Made by a program: the position numbers and the translations under genes. This document shows positions 52,952 to 62,657 of a stretch of DNA of 64,000 nt, one piece after another. A model generated the notes under the pieces. The model saw only the letters and a program-made list of their open reading frames with translations, was not told the origin of the DNA and did no database searches. Every line of letters starts with the position of its first letter. The first letter of the stretch is position 1. The DNA comes from Hymenobacter sp. BT18 (GTDB taxonomy: Bacteria > Bacteroidota > Bacteroidia > Cytophagales > Hymenobacteraceae). The stretch is taken from assembly GCF_012273015.1 (NCBI RefSeq), contig NZ_CP050954.1, forward strand, positions 496,001 to 560,000, given 5' to 3'.

Positions 52952-52984
52952 GAAAAGCCCGACCGAAATCGGCCGGGCTTTTCC
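52952..52984 (-). terminator. Terminator after gap
   Basis: GAAAAGCCCGACCGA pairs with TCGGCCGGGCTTTTC with one mismatch. On the minus strand the stem is followed by T-rich bases after GGGCTTTTC. It lies 22 bases past the gap stop codon. Confidence 0.8.
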
Positions 52985-53005
52985 GTATACGGGCAGCCGA
53001 AGGGC

Positions 53006-54031
<1,026 letters not shown>

Positions 54032-54069
54032 TTAACGGCCCCCACGCGGGGCCTGGTGCAAACGCGGAG

Positions 54070-54101
54070 CGAAGGTACAGGGCCGGGGTAACATCGCCAA
54101 A
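54070..54101 (-). promoter_or_regulatory. Bacteroidota-type promoter for gap
   Basis: Read on the minus strand, TTTG is followed after 20 bases by TACCTTCG, close to the TTTG-N19-TAnnTTTG consensus (one base mismatch in the -7 box). The -7 box lies 57 bases upstream of the gap start codon. Confidence 0.5.
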
Positions 54102-54266
54102 TCATTTCCTGCCGGAGCGCATTATCAACCGCGAAAATTCGCCGGCCTAGCCCAAGTACCTTCGTTTTCCGGGCGGCAAACTCCAGTCAGGTCGGCCTCA
54201 AGAAAAAATTCCAGGCTGAAAATCAGCTGTTTTTCCCTTATCCCAGCAATTTTCTCGGTGCGGGGT

Positions 54267-54297
54267 ATTGCGCTCAATGTTTCGCCTCCTATCTTTG
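54267..54297 (+). promoter_or_regulatory. Consensus Bacteroidota promoter for tRNA-Glu
   Basis: TTG at 54268-54270, then 19 bases, then TATCTTTG at 54290-54297, an exact match to TTG-N19-TAnnTTTG. It lies 32 bases before the first tRNA-Glu gene, as expected for a stable RNA. Confidence 0.8.
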
Positions 54298-54328
54298 CAC
54301 CATCAAAACGGAAAAGGCCACATTATCT

Positions 54329-54400
54329 GGTCCGTTCGTCTAGGGGTTAGGACAGTAGATTTTCATTCTACCAACAGGGGTTCGATTCCCCTACGGACTA
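54329..54400 (+). tRNA. tRNA-Glu (anticodon TTC), copy 1
   Basis: The 72-base sequence folds as a cloverleaf: acceptor GGTCCGT/ACGGACT (one G-T at the end), D-arm GTCT/GGAC, anticodon stem GTAGA/TCTAC around a TTTTCAT loop with anticodon TTC, and T-arm AGGGG TTCGATT CCCCT. The 3' CCA is not encoded. Confidence 0.95.
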
Positions 54401-54427
54401 CTCGGCTTCCGCTTTGATAGTTGGTTT

Positions 54428-54464
54428 AAAAACCGCTCCGGCACCTACCAGGGCGGTTTTTTTA
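54428..54464 (+). terminator. Terminator after the first tRNA-Glu
   Basis: AAAAACCGC pairs with GCGGTTTTT, with a run of seven T after the stem. Confidence 0.85.
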
Positions 54465-54512
54465 TCCAGGCTGAGTTGGCAAACGCGCCTTCAGCACCCA
54501 TAGTGCCCATAT

Positions 54513-54584
54513 GGTCCGTTCGTCTAGGGGTTAGGACAGTAGATTTTCATTCTACCAACAGGGGTTCGATTCCCCTACGGACTA
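54513..54584 (+). tRNA. tRNA-Glu (anticodon TTC), copy 2
   Basis: The 72 bases are identical to copy 1 at 54329-54400. The gene lies 112 bases downstream with a terminator between. No exact TAnnTTTG box is visible before it; TAGTGCCC at 54501 is a weak candidate. It may need read-through or a weaker promoter. Confidence 0.95.
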
Positions 54585-54590
54585 CTCGCT

Positions 54591-54628
54591 AAAAGCCCGC
54601 CCCGGATAATCCGGGGCGGGCTTTTGAT
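54591..54628 (+). terminator. Terminator after the second tRNA-Glu
   Basis: A perfect 16-bp stem (AAAAGCCCGCCCCGGA / TCCGGGGCGGGCTTTT) with a three-base loop and a T-run. Confidence 0.9.
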
Positions 54629-54785
54629 TTTCCGCAGCGGGCACTCCCTGCGGCAAACGGGGTACTCGTCGGGTCACGCGCAAGCTCCACCTTACGTGCC
54701 CGTTAGCAGAAGGTCAGGAAGAAAATATTGGCTATTTGGCATTTTCTCGCGTACGTCTAGGGGTTCACCATCCTAGTTACGGCGT

Positions 54786-56960
54786 ATGTCCCGAACGATT
54801 ATTGTTTCTAACCGACTCCCCACGAAAGTCCTGCGCACGGAGGAAAGCCTCACCTTTCAACCCAGCGAAGGCGGCCTGGCTACCGGCCTGGGCTCCATTT
54901 ACCGCCAGGAAGGCAATGTTTGGGTAGGCTGGCCGGGACTGTTCGTGGAGGATGCGAATGAAGAAGCGTACGTGCGCGAGCAGCTGCGCGACGACAGCAT
55001 GGTCCCCGTGTTCCTGACGGAGCCCGAAATCCGGGACTTCTACGAGGGATTCAGCAACTCCACACTCTGGCCCACCTTTCACTACTTTTCGCAGTACGCT
55101 ACCTACGAGCAAAGCCACTGGGAAGCGTATGTGGCCGTGAATGAGAAATTCTGTCAGGCGGTGCTGGCATTGGCCGGGCCGGAAGACACCATCTGGGTGC
55201 ACGACTACCAGCTGCTGCTGCTGCCCGCCCTACTGCGGCAGGCGCGGCCCGAGGCCACCATTGGTTTCTTTCTGCATATTCCCTTCCCCTCCTATGAGCT
55301 GATTCGGGTGCTGCCCTGGCGTAAGGAGCTGCTGGAAGGCATGCTCGGGGCCGATTTACTTGGTTTCCATACGTTTGGCTACATGCGGCATTTTTTGAGC
55401 GCCGTGTCGCAGCTGCTGGGGTTTTCCTCGCAGAACGGGCAGATTGAAACCGGGGCCCGCACGGTGCTGGTCGATGCTTTCCCGATGGGCATCGACTATG
55501 AGCGGTACGTGCAGGCCGCGGCTTCCGAGGCGGCAGTGCAGCACGAGGCTGTTTACCGAGAGGCGCTGCGCGAGGTGCGGGTTATTCTGAGCATTGACCG
55601 GCTCGACTACTCTAAGGGCATTGCGCAGCGGCTGCGGGCCTTTGAGCTGCTGATTCAGCGCTACCCGGAGTGGCGCGAGCAGGTGAGCTTGATTATGGTG
55701 GTGGTGCCCTCCCGCGACCAGGTGGCGCAGTACGCGGCCCTGAAGGAGGAAATTGATGAGCTGGTGGGCCGCATTAACGCCCAGTACCGCACCATCACCT
55801 GGACGCCCATTCATTACTTCTACCGCTCCTTTCCGCTGGAAGAATTGGCCTCTCTCTACCGCCTGGCGGAGGTGGCGCTGGTGACGCCCATGCGCGACGG
55901 TATGAACCTGGTAGCTAAAGAATTTGTGGCCAGCAAGGCCGACGGGCACGGGGTGTTAATCCTGAGCGAACGGGCCGGGGCGGCCCGGGAGCTGTCGGAT
56001 GCCCTCATCATCAACCCGACGGATACCGGGCAGCTGGCCGAGGCTATGCACGATGCCCTGGTGATGCCCGAAGACGAGCAGCAGCTGCGCATGGGGGCTA
56101 TGCAGGCCCTGGTAAGCCAGTACAACGTGTTTGCCTGGGCCAAGCTGTTCATGGATCGGCTGGCGTACACCAAAATCAAACAGCACACGCTAGCCACCGA
56201 AATGCTGACCCCAGCCGTGCTGCAACAATTGCGGGCCCACTACCAGGATGCCCAGCAGCGCCTCTTGCTGCTCGACTACGACGGGACGCTGGCCCCCTTC
56301 AACACGAACCCTCAGCGCGCCCAACCCGACCAGGAGCTGCGCCTGCTGCTACAGGCCCTGGCCGATATTCCGCAGAACCGAGTGGTGATTATCAGTGGGC
56401 GCGACCGGCACACCTTGGAGGCTTGGCTGGGGCATCTGCCCATCGACTTTATTGCCGAGCATGGCGTGTGGCTGCGGCCAGCCGGCGAGGAGTGGCAGCT
56501 GTTTCAGACCCTGAATAACGAGTGGATGCGCGATATACGGCCCATTCTGGAGCTATACGTGGCGCGTACGGCCGGTTCCTTCATTGAGGACAAGGAATAC
56601 TCGCTGGTGTGGCACTACCGCCGCGCCGACGCTGAGTTGGGAGCCATGCGCGCCCGCGACCTGCTCAACCACCTCACTTTCATGACCTCCAACAGCGACC
56701 TGCAGGTGATGGAGGGCAACAAGGTGATTGAAATCAAAACGGCGGGCATCAACAAGGGCTCGGCGGCGGCCCGGTGGCTGGCTACTTACCAGCCCGGCTT
56801 CACCCTGGCCATCGGCGACGACCGGACGGATGAAGACACGTTCCGGGCCATGCCCCCGGAGGCGTACACGGTGAAGGTGGGCAGCACACCCCGCTCCCTG
56901 GCGCGCTTCAGCGTGGCCTCCACGACGGATGTGCGCAAGCTGCTGCGGAGCCTGCTGTAG
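54786..56960 (+). CDS. Trehalose-6-phosphate synthase/phosphatase fusion (OtsA-OtsB)
   Basis: The 724-residue protein joins a GT20 synthase (about 1-465) and a HAD phosphatase (about 490-724). The OtsA part has NRLPTK, GGLATGL, WVGWPG, IWVHDYQLLLLPALLRQ, DRLDYSKGI and the RDGMNLVAKEFVASK acceptor segment. The OtsB part starts at LLLLDYDGTLAPF with Asp497 as the HAD nucleophile, and ends with AIGDDRTDEDTF. It should make trehalose from UDP-glucose and glucose-6-phosphate in two steps. This order (OtsA first) is the typical fungal and Bacteroidota fusion. A GH15 hydrolase gene faces it from downstream, and a periplasmic trehalase is at 5949. Confidence 0.96.
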   Translation: MSRTIIVSNRLPTKVLRTEESLTFQPSEGGLATGLGSIYRQEGNVWVGWPGLFVEDANEEAYVREQLRDDSMVPVFLTEPEIRDFYEGFSNSTLWPTFHYFSQYATYEQSHWEAYVAVNEKFCQAVLALAGPEDTIWVHDYQLLLLPALLRQARPEATIGFFLHIPFPSYELIRVLPWRKELLEGMLGADLLGFHTFGYMRHFLSAVSQLLGFSSQNGQIETGARTVLVDAFPMGIDYERYVQAAASEAAVQHEAVYREALREVRVILSIDRLDYSKGIAQRLRAFELLIQRYPEWREQVSLIMVVVPSRDQVAQYAALKEEIDELVGRINAQYRTITWTPIHYFYRSFPLEELASLYRLAEVALVTPMRDGMNLVAKEFVASKADGHGVLILSERAGAARELSDALIINPTDTGQLAEAMHDALVMPEDEQQLRMGAMQALVSQYNVFAWAKLFMDRLAYTKIKQHTLATEMLTPAVLQQLRAHYQDAQQRLLLLDYDGTLAPFNTNPQRAQPDQELRLLLQALADIPQNRVVIISGRDRHTLEAWLGHLPIDFIAEHGVWLRPAGEEWQLFQTLNNEWMRDIRPILELYVARTAGSFIEDKEYSLVWHYRRADAELGAMRARDLLNHLTFMTSNSDLQVMEGNKVIEIKTAGINKGSAAARWLATYQPGFTLAIGDDRTDEDTFRAMPPEAYTVKVGSTPRSLARFSVASTTDVRKLLRSLL

Positions 56961-57057
56961 CGGCGGCCTCACTGCTTAGCTACGTCATCACCTAAAATAG
57001 GCTCAGAATAAAGCATTCCGGGCCTGTTTTATGGGCTGCTGTGCTTGTTATACGCTT

Positions 57058-57351
57058 TGTCGAGGGTGCAATAGCCGCTGTCAGCTGCGCACTAGGCATT
57101 GTCAATGCCGCAATGCCTTGTGTCAGTCGCGCGGAAGCCTGTGTCAATACCGCGGAGGCCTGTGTCAAGGGCGCAGAAGACTTTGTCGATGCCGCGGAAG
57201 CTTCTGTCAACTGCGCGGAAGACATTGTCAGAGGCGCGGAAGGCTTTGTCAAGAGCGCAGGAGGTTCTGTCAGGGGCGCGGAAGGCTTTGTCAGAGGCGC
57301 ACTAGCAACTGTCAAGAGCGCGGAAGCACTTGACAGTTGTGCTGGTGATTT
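57058..57351. repeat. 21-bp tandem repeat array, about 14 units without indels
   Basis: A TGTC core recurs at exactly 21-base spacing: 57058, 57079, 57100, 57121 and so on to 57331, with the last unit reading TGAC. The loose consensus is TGTCAnnnGCGCGGAAGnnt. Because 21 is a multiple of three, every frame gives a 7-residue repeat. On the plus strand, 57041-57361 reads VxxAExx heptads (VKGAEDF, VDAAEAS, VRGAEGF). On the minus strand, 57315-56992 reads SAPLTxx heptads (SAPLTKP, SAPLTEP). The region lies between the convergent trehalose synthase and GH15 genes. I cannot tell if either strand is translated. Confidence 0.85.
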
Positions 57352-57394
57352 GTTCGGTTAAAGCTTTTGACTGTATGTGGTAAAACGTTAAGCG

Positions 57395-57487
57395 GCATCT
57401 GTCATCCTGAACGCTGGGAAGGACCTTATTACGTCTGCTGTTCTGACGTGATAAGGTCCTTCCCTGCGTTTCAGGATGACAGATGCC
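57395..57487. repeat. Palindrome, AAGGACCTTA class (copy 2)
   Basis: A long inverted repeat with arms meeting near 57436-57443 and ends GGCATCTGTCATCCTGA / TCAGGATGACAGATGCC. The core GAAGGACCTTATTACGTC pairs with GACGTGATAAGGTCCTTC. It follows the tandem repeats and precedes the GH15 stop codon, so it may also act as a bidirectional terminator. Confidence 0.85.
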
Positions 57488-57510
57488 TTGGGTCCAGCTG
57501 ACTTTGCCCT

Positions 57511-59292
57511 TTACAGGAAGTTGGGTTTGTTGAGCTTTTGGGCAATGCGGTAGGCGGCGTTTACGAGGCCGACGTGGCTGTAGGCCTGGGGGAAGTTGCC
57601 CCATTGGGAGCCGGTTTTGGCGTCTACGTCCTCGGAAAGCAGGCCCAGGTGGTTGGTGTACGTGGTGAGCTTTTCAAACTCCTGGATGGCTTCTTCTACA
57701 CGCCCTACGCAGGCTAGGGCCTCCACGTACCAGAAAGAGCAGATGAGGAAGGTAGTTTCGGGGGTGCCAAAGTCGTCGGCGTGGCGGTAGCGGTAGAACA
57801 GGCCTTCGGGGGTTTTCAGCTCCTTTTCCAGCTCTACGAGGTGGTGGGCGGCTTTTTCGGAGGCCGGATCGAGGTAGCCCATCAGGATGAGCTGCATGGT
57901 GCTGGCATCGAGGTGGGGCGAGCCGATGGCGTTGGTATACACGCCGCGCTCCGCGTTGAAACACTGCTCAATCCGGTCGGTGGCCGCCTGGATGAGCCGC
58001 TCGGCGCGGGCTTCCATGTCGCGGTTGCCGAGGGAGCGGGCCACTTTGCGGGCGGCGTGGCTGCCGGCCCAGTGAAACAGGTAGGTGTAGCAGTGGTATT
58101 GGGCCAGGTTGCGGAATTCCCAGAGGCCAGCATCGGGCTGGTCCATGGTGGCCTCGATGAGGTTGAGGGCTTCGAGCACCAGCTTTTCGGGGTTGGGCCG
58201 CTCGGGGTCGAGGAAGCGGCAATCCACGTAGAGCGGCAGCAGGGCTACCAGCACCTGCCCGTACACGTCGTTCTGAATGTGGGTGTAGGCGTCGTTGCCA
58301 ATGCGCACGGGCTGGTTGCCGAGGTAGCCGGCCAGGGGCAGCTCTTCCTCAATCAGGTCGGAGGCCCCGCTGATGCCGTAGAGCGGCTGGTACTTGTCTT
58401 TGACCTTGGTGGAGATGTTGGCGATGTAGTGGAAGTACCGCTCCATCTCTTCGAAGTGGCCGATGTTGTTGAAGGCCGTGAGGATGTAGTAGGTGTCGCG
58501 CATCCAGCAGTAGCGGTAGTCCCAGTTGCGGGTGCTGCCGGGCGCTTCGGGCAGGGAGGTGGTGCTGGCCGCAATGATGGCGCCGGTGTCTTCGTACTGG
58601 TGAATTTTGAGGGCCAGGGCCGAGCGAATCACCTGATCCTGGTGGAAGGCGCTGATGCTGGTGCTTTTCACCCAGCGCCGCCAGTAGTCGAGGGTGCTGA
58701 GCAGAAACCGCTCGGCGGTACTTTCCAGGGGGGCTTCCAGGGGCGCGCCGTAGGTGAGCACAAGGTACTTGGTGTCGTTGAGGGCAAAGTCTTCCTCGTC
58801 GAGCACGTAGGTGAGCGGGATGTTGGTGGTGAGGCGGATTTCCTCTTCCAGCCCCAGGAAAGCAATGTGATTGGAGCTGCGGCGACGGTTGAGCGCCAGC
58901 TGTCCGTACTGGCCCACTGGCCGGCAGGCTACCCGCACGCGGGGCGCGCCTTCCAGGGGCTCCACCTTCCTGATAAACATGAGGGGCTTGTAGTACCGCT
59001 CGTACTGGGAAAAGCGCGGGGCAAAGTCCGTGACGCGGTAGCGCCCGTCGGCAGTGGTAATTTCGGTGCAGAGCACGTTGGTGTTGGTGCGGTAGTACTG
59101 CCTTGACTCCCAGGTGCCAGTGGCGGGCTTGATGCTGAACTCGCCGCCCTTGTCGTCGTCGAGCAGGGAGCCGAAAACGAAGGAACTGTCGAAGCGGGGC
59201 CAGCAGAGCCAGCGCACGGCGGTATCGGTGTCTATCAAGCCCAGGAAAGCACAGTTGCCAATCAGGCCCAGGTTATAGGTGTGTTTCTGCAT
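57511..59292 (-). CDS. GH15 family hydrolase (glucoamylase- or trehalase-like)
   Basis: The 593-residue cytosolic enzyme has an N-terminal beta-sandwich (about 1-220, LGLIGNCAFLGLIDTDTAVRWLCWPRFDSSFVFGSLLD) and an (alpha/alpha)6 barrel with the GH15 hallmark RNWDYRYCWMRDTYYILTAF near 255. The usual double glutamate region lies in SDLIEEELPLAGYLGN. The family includes glucoamylases, glucodextranases and, in actinobacteria, trehalases. The convergent position beside the trehalose synthase suggests a trehalose-related role (inference). Its divergent upstream region carries nested palindromes at 59421-59620. Confidence 0.92.
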   Translation of the reverse strand: MQKHTYNLGLIGNCAFLGLIDTDTAVRWLCWPRFDSSFVFGSLLDDDKGGEFSIKPATGTWESRQYYRTNTNVLCTEITTADGRYRVTDFAPRFSQYERYYKPLMFIRKVEPLEGAPRVRVACRPVGQYGQLALNRRRSSNHIAFLGLEEEIRLTTNIPLTYVLDEEDFALNDTKYLVLTYGAPLEAPLESTAERFLLSTLDYWRRWVKSTSISAFHQDQVIRSALALKIHQYEDTGAIIAASTTSLPEAPGSTRNWDYRYCWMRDTYYILTAFNNIGHFEEMERYFHYIANISTKVKDKYQPLYGISGASDLIEEELPLAGYLGNQPVRIGNDAYTHIQNDVYGQVLVALLPLYVDCRFLDPERPNPEKLVLEALNLIEATMDQPDAGLWEFRNLAQYHCYTYLFHWAGSHAARKVARSLGNRDMEARAERLIQAATDRIEQCFNAERGVYTNAIGSPHLDASTMQLILMGYLDPASEKAAHHLVELEKELKTPEGLFYRYRHADDFGTPETTFLICSFWYVEALACVGRVEEAIQEFEKLTTYTNHLGLLSEDVDAKTGSQWGNFPQAYSHVGLVNAAYRIAQKLNKPNFL

Positions 59293-59420
59293 GTGGTAGC
59301 ACGTTTGGTGGCGGCTGGCCCATGGGGCGCAGGCGGTTCTACTACCGGGTGTACTACGGGAGGGCCGCTGGGGTTCCCCGTGAGGTGACAGAACCGGGGG
59401 TAAAAGCCGGTATCCTGGGT

Positions 59421-59620
59421 GTCATGCTGAGCGCAGCAGAGCTTGTCGAAGCGCAGCGAAGCATCTCTACCGCTTCGTTGCCAAGGTAACTGTCATGCTG
59501 GGCGCAGCCGAAGCATCTCTACCGCTTCGTTGCGTTTACCACACTAGCAAGATGCTTCGGCTGCGCTCAGCATGACGTTCTACCGAAGCGGTAGAGATGC
59601 TTCGCTGCGCTCAGCATGAC
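59421..59620. repeat. Nested palindromes, GCATCTCTACCGCTTCG class (copies 3 and 4)
   Basis: Four arms alternate: 59421-59480 and 59492-59534 read GTCATGCTG...GCATCTCTACCGCTTCGTTG, while 59548-59576 and 59584-59620 read the reverse. The outer pair matches the earlier copies, and the first arm has a 15-base insert (GCTTGTCGAAGCGCA). The inner pair is shorter. The cluster sits in the 438-base divergent gap between the GH15 and ABC transporter genes, where the promoters should be. I see no gene in this gap. Confidence 0.85.
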
Positions 59621-59730
59621 GCTCTAGTATTGAAATCCTGACGCTTTGGCCATTACCTTGCCGGGCCCGAAAACTATTCGGCGGGCTCCCGGTATCTAAC
59701 CAGGCCCGTCCCGGCCCCTACCCTTCCCGC

Positions 59731-61524
59731 ATGAAATTACTGTACTCCTACCTCCGCAACTACTGGGGGCTTCTGGCGCTGGCCTTGCTGCTGGCCGCCA
59801 TCAACCAGATTTTCTCCCTGCTCGACCCCTACATCTTCCGGCAGATCATCGACCGGCACGTGGTGAAAGCCGGCTCTACGGCCTTTCACGATGGGTTCTG
59901 GTCGTTTCTGCAGAGTGGGGCGGGCCTGCTGATTCTGCAGGCCATGGGCGTGGCTATGGTGTCGCGCATTGCCAAGAACTTCCAGGATTACTACGTCAAC
60001 GTCATCACCCAGCGCCTGGGCGCGCAGCTGTACTCCGACGGGCTGCGGCACTCCCTGGATTTGCCTTATCAGGTGTTTGAGGACCAACGCTCCGGCGAAA
60101 CCCTGGGCAAGCTCCAGAAAGTGCGCACCGACGTGGAGAAGCTGATTCAGAGCTTCGTGAACGTGCTGTTTATTTCCGTGGTGGGCATTGTGTTTGTGAC
60201 GTGGTACGCCATCAGCGTGTACTGGCCCATTGCGGTGGTGTACTTCCTCACGATTCCGCTGCTGGGCTCGTTGAGCTTGTTTCTGAGCAAGCGCATCAAG
60301 GTGATTCAGAAGACCATTGTGGCCGAAACCACTGCCCTGGCCGGCTCCACCACCGAGAGCTTGCGCAACATCGAGCTGATCAAAAGCCTGGGCCTGGCCC
60401 AGCAGGAAACCGAGCGGCTGAACTCCACCACCGATAAGATCCTGAAACTGGAGTTGAAGAAAGTGCGCTACCTCCGCTCCTTGTCGTTTGTACAGGGCAC
60501 GTTCGTGAATTTGATGCGCAACGTGATTCTGCTGATGCTGCTGTTTCTGGTGGTGCAGCAGGTTATTACCGTAGGGGAGTTTTTCTCGTTCTTCATCTAC
60601 TCCTTCGCCATCTTCGGGCCGCTACAGGAAATGGGTACCATCATCAACGTGTACCGCGAAACCGAGGCGTCGTTGGCCAACTACCAGCAGATTCTGAACA
60701 CGCCCCGGGAGGTGAAGCCCCAGCACCCGAAAGTCATTCAGAAGCTGGAAACCCTGGCCTTCGACGAGGTACATTTTCAGCACCTTTCGGCCAGCGCCCC
60801 GGCCCTGGATGGCATTTCCTTCCAGACCAAGCTGGGCGAAACCATAGCTTTCGTGGGACCCTCGGGCTCGGGCAAAACCACGCTGGTAAAGCTGCTGGTG
60901 GGCCTGTACCCGCCCGCCCAGGGCCAGATTCTCTACAACAATATTCCCGGCCCGGAGCTGGACCTCGACGCGCTGCGGGAGCAAATCGGCTTCGTGACCC
61001 AGGATACCCAGCTGTTTGCCGGCACCATCCGGGAGAACCTGCGCTTTGTGGCTCCGCAAGCCACCGACGAGCAGTGCCTGCAGGCCCTGCACCAAGCGGC
61101 TGCTGACTCCCTGCTGGCCCGTGCCCCCCAAGGCCTGGATACCGTGATTGGGGAAGGCGGCGTGAAAGTATCGGGCGGAGAAAAGCAGCGCCTGAGCATT
61201 GCCCGGGCCCTGTTGCGCCACCCTACCCTGCTGGTATTCGACGAAGCCACCTCCGCTCTGGACTCGCTCACGGAGGAGGAAATCAGCCAGACGGTGCGCG
61301 AGCTGTCGGGCTCCCGCCAGCACATCACCATTCTCATTGCCCACCGCCTCAGCACCATTCTGCACGCCGACCGCATCTTCGTGCTGGAGCGCGGCCACGT
61401 GGCCGAGGCCGGCCGGCACGAGGAGCTGCTGGAGCGCAAAGGGCTGTATTACGCCATGTGGCGCCAGCAGATTGGCGAGCGGCCCGCGCCCAAAGCGGCG
61501 CTGCAGCGGCCGGTAGCCATATAG
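59731..61524 (+). CDS. ABC exporter half-transporter (MsbA/MdlB-like)
   Basis: The 597-residue protein has six membrane helices (to about residue 320) and a C-terminal ATPase with Walker A GPSGSGKT (near 375), the Q-loop FVTQDTQLF, the signature VSGGEKQR and Walker B LLVFDEATSALD, then a switch histidine in LIAHRLS. It probably works as a homodimer to export lipid, peptide or drugs. A TACCTTGC sequence 70 bases before the start codon is a weak -7 candidate. The next gene begins 130 bases downstream. Confidence 0.93.
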   Translation: MKLLYSYLRNYWGLLALALLLAAINQIFSLLDPYIFRQIIDRHVVKAGSTAFHDGFWSFLQSGAGLLILQAMGVAMVSRIAKNFQDYYVNVITQRLGAQLYSDGLRHSLDLPYQVFEDQRSGETLGKLQKVRTDVEKLIQSFVNVLFISVVGIVFVTWYAISVYWPIAVVYFLTIPLLGSLSLFLSKRIKVIQKTIVAETTALAGSTTESLRNIELIKSLGLAQQETERLNSTTDKILKLELKKVRYLRSLSFVQGTFVNLMRNVILLMLLFLVVQQVITVGEFFSFFIYSFAIFGPLQEMGTIINVYRETEASLANYQQILNTPREVKPQHPKVIQKLETLAFDEVHFQHLSASAPALDGISFQTKLGETIAFVGPSGSGKTTLVKLLVGLYPPAQGQILYNNIPGPELDLDALREQIGFVTQDTQLFAGTIRENLRFVAPQATDEQCLQALHQAAADSLLARAPQGLDTVIGEGGVKVSGGEKQRLSIARALLRHPTLLVFDEATSALDSLTEEEISQTVRELSGSRQHITILIAHRLSTILHADRIFVLERGHVAEAGRHEELLERKGLYYAMWRQQIGERPAPKAALQRPVAI

Positions 61525-61653
61525 AAATCTTCGGCGGAAACGCGCACGAAAACGGGCGGAATATCGTTGAGATACTGTGAACGGGTGCTGGTAAAAGCTG
61601 GCCGCGTTGGCAGGATTCTTGACATTGCCTTCATCCAACTACCGGATATTTTC

Positions 61654-62538
61654 ATGACTCACCTCCGCATTTTTCGCCGCATTGCTGGCTTGTGTCTGGC
61701 AGGCGGGCTTCTGATTTCTTCGGCCGCTTCGGCCCAAACCGCTGCGCCCGCCAACCGCGACGTTATCCAGGAAATTACCGACGTGGTGGGCCTGAAGCCG
61801 CGCTTTGAGCTGCGGGCCACTTCCCAGGTGGAAAACGCCGCTGCCGTGGTGTACAACGGCCACCGCTACCTGCTCTACAACCCGCAGTTTTTAGCAGCCG
61901 TGAACCGCGCTGGCCACACCGACTGGGCGGGCATCAGCATTCTGGCCCACGAAATGGGCCACCACCTCAACGGCCACACCTTGCGCCCCGGGGGCTCCCA
62001 ACCTGCCGATGAGCTGGAGGCTGATGAGTTTTCGGGCTTTGTGCTGCGCAAGATGGGCGCCAGCCTGGCCGAAGCTCAGGCCGCTATGGCCGTAGCCGGC
62101 GACGATGCCGGCTCGGCTACTCACCCCGGCCGCCGCAACCGGCTCAGCTCTATTGGGGCAGGCTGGCAGCGGGCCGATGGACAAATTGCCAGCAGCGCCC
62201 GCGCCACGGCTCCTTCGGCCAAACCCGTTGCCCTGAATACCCAGTCACAAGCCATGCCCGTGCGCACGGTAGCCGCCGCTACGCCGGTGAGCGTGGTGGG
62301 CCGCATCACCTTCCGTAGCAACCCCGATGAGCCCTACTACCTCACCAGCCGCCTGAACGTGGTACGCCTCGGCGACGACCACACCGCGCAGGTAGTGGGC
62401 CGCCTCACCCGCTCCGACAGCCAGCATTTTCCCTACGTGCTGGTAGATGGCCAGGAGCGGCGCCTTTACGTGAGTGCCCAGGGGGGGGTATACAACGCCC
62501 GCGGTCAGCAAGTAGGTCTGGTTTCCGACCCCTCGTAA
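61654..62538 (+). CDS. Exported M48-like zinc metallopeptidase with C-terminal domain
   Basis: The 294-residue protein has a signal peptide (LCLAGGLLISSAASAQ), then a peptidase domain with ILAHEMGHHLNGH and a downstream ADELEADEFSGF carrying the third ligand, as in M48. A Ser/Thr/Pro-rich linker leads to a C-terminal beta-rich region (about 225-294, YYLTSRLNVVRLGDDHTAQVVGRLTR). It should act in the periplasm, possibly on misfolded or envelope proteins; unlike BepA it lacks TPRs. I chose ATG 61654 as it starts the signal peptide; an earlier start adds 29 residues. Confidence 0.88.
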   Translation: MTHLRIFRRIAGLCLAGGLLISSAASAQTAAPANRDVIQEITDVVGLKPRFELRATSQVENAAAVVYNGHRYLLYNPQFLAAVNRAGHTDWAGISILAHEMGHHLNGHTLRPGGSQPADELEADEFSGFVLRKMGASLAEAQAAMAVAGDDAGSATHPGRRNRLSSIGAGWQRADGQIASSARATAPSAKPVALNTQSQAMPVRTVAAATPVSVVGRITFRSNPDEPYYLTSRLNVVRLGDDHTAQVVGRLTRSDSQHFPYVLVDGQERRLYVSAQGGVYNARGQQVGLVSDPS

Positions 62539-62561
62539 GTATTGACCTTCTTAGTCCTCAG

Positions 62562-62594
62562 ACGCCCGCTGCCTTCCTGTAGCGGGCGTTTTGC
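62562..62594 (+). terminator. Terminator after the M48-like gene
   Basis: ACGCCCGCT faces AGCGGGCGT across a GCCTTCCTGT loop, then TTTGCG. Confidence 0.75.
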
Positions 62595-62657
62595 GTGTGG
62601 GGTCGGTCGACTTTCCGTAAACGAGCGTAGTTTTCGGTTCCCGTTCGCTTTGACACT

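Noticed and set aside
57058..57351. CRISPR array
   Set aside because: The 21-base units abut with no unique spacers and no cas genes are near.
57781..59106. 441-codon frame antisense to GH15
   Set aside because: Valine/glycine-rich mirror of the GH15 gene.
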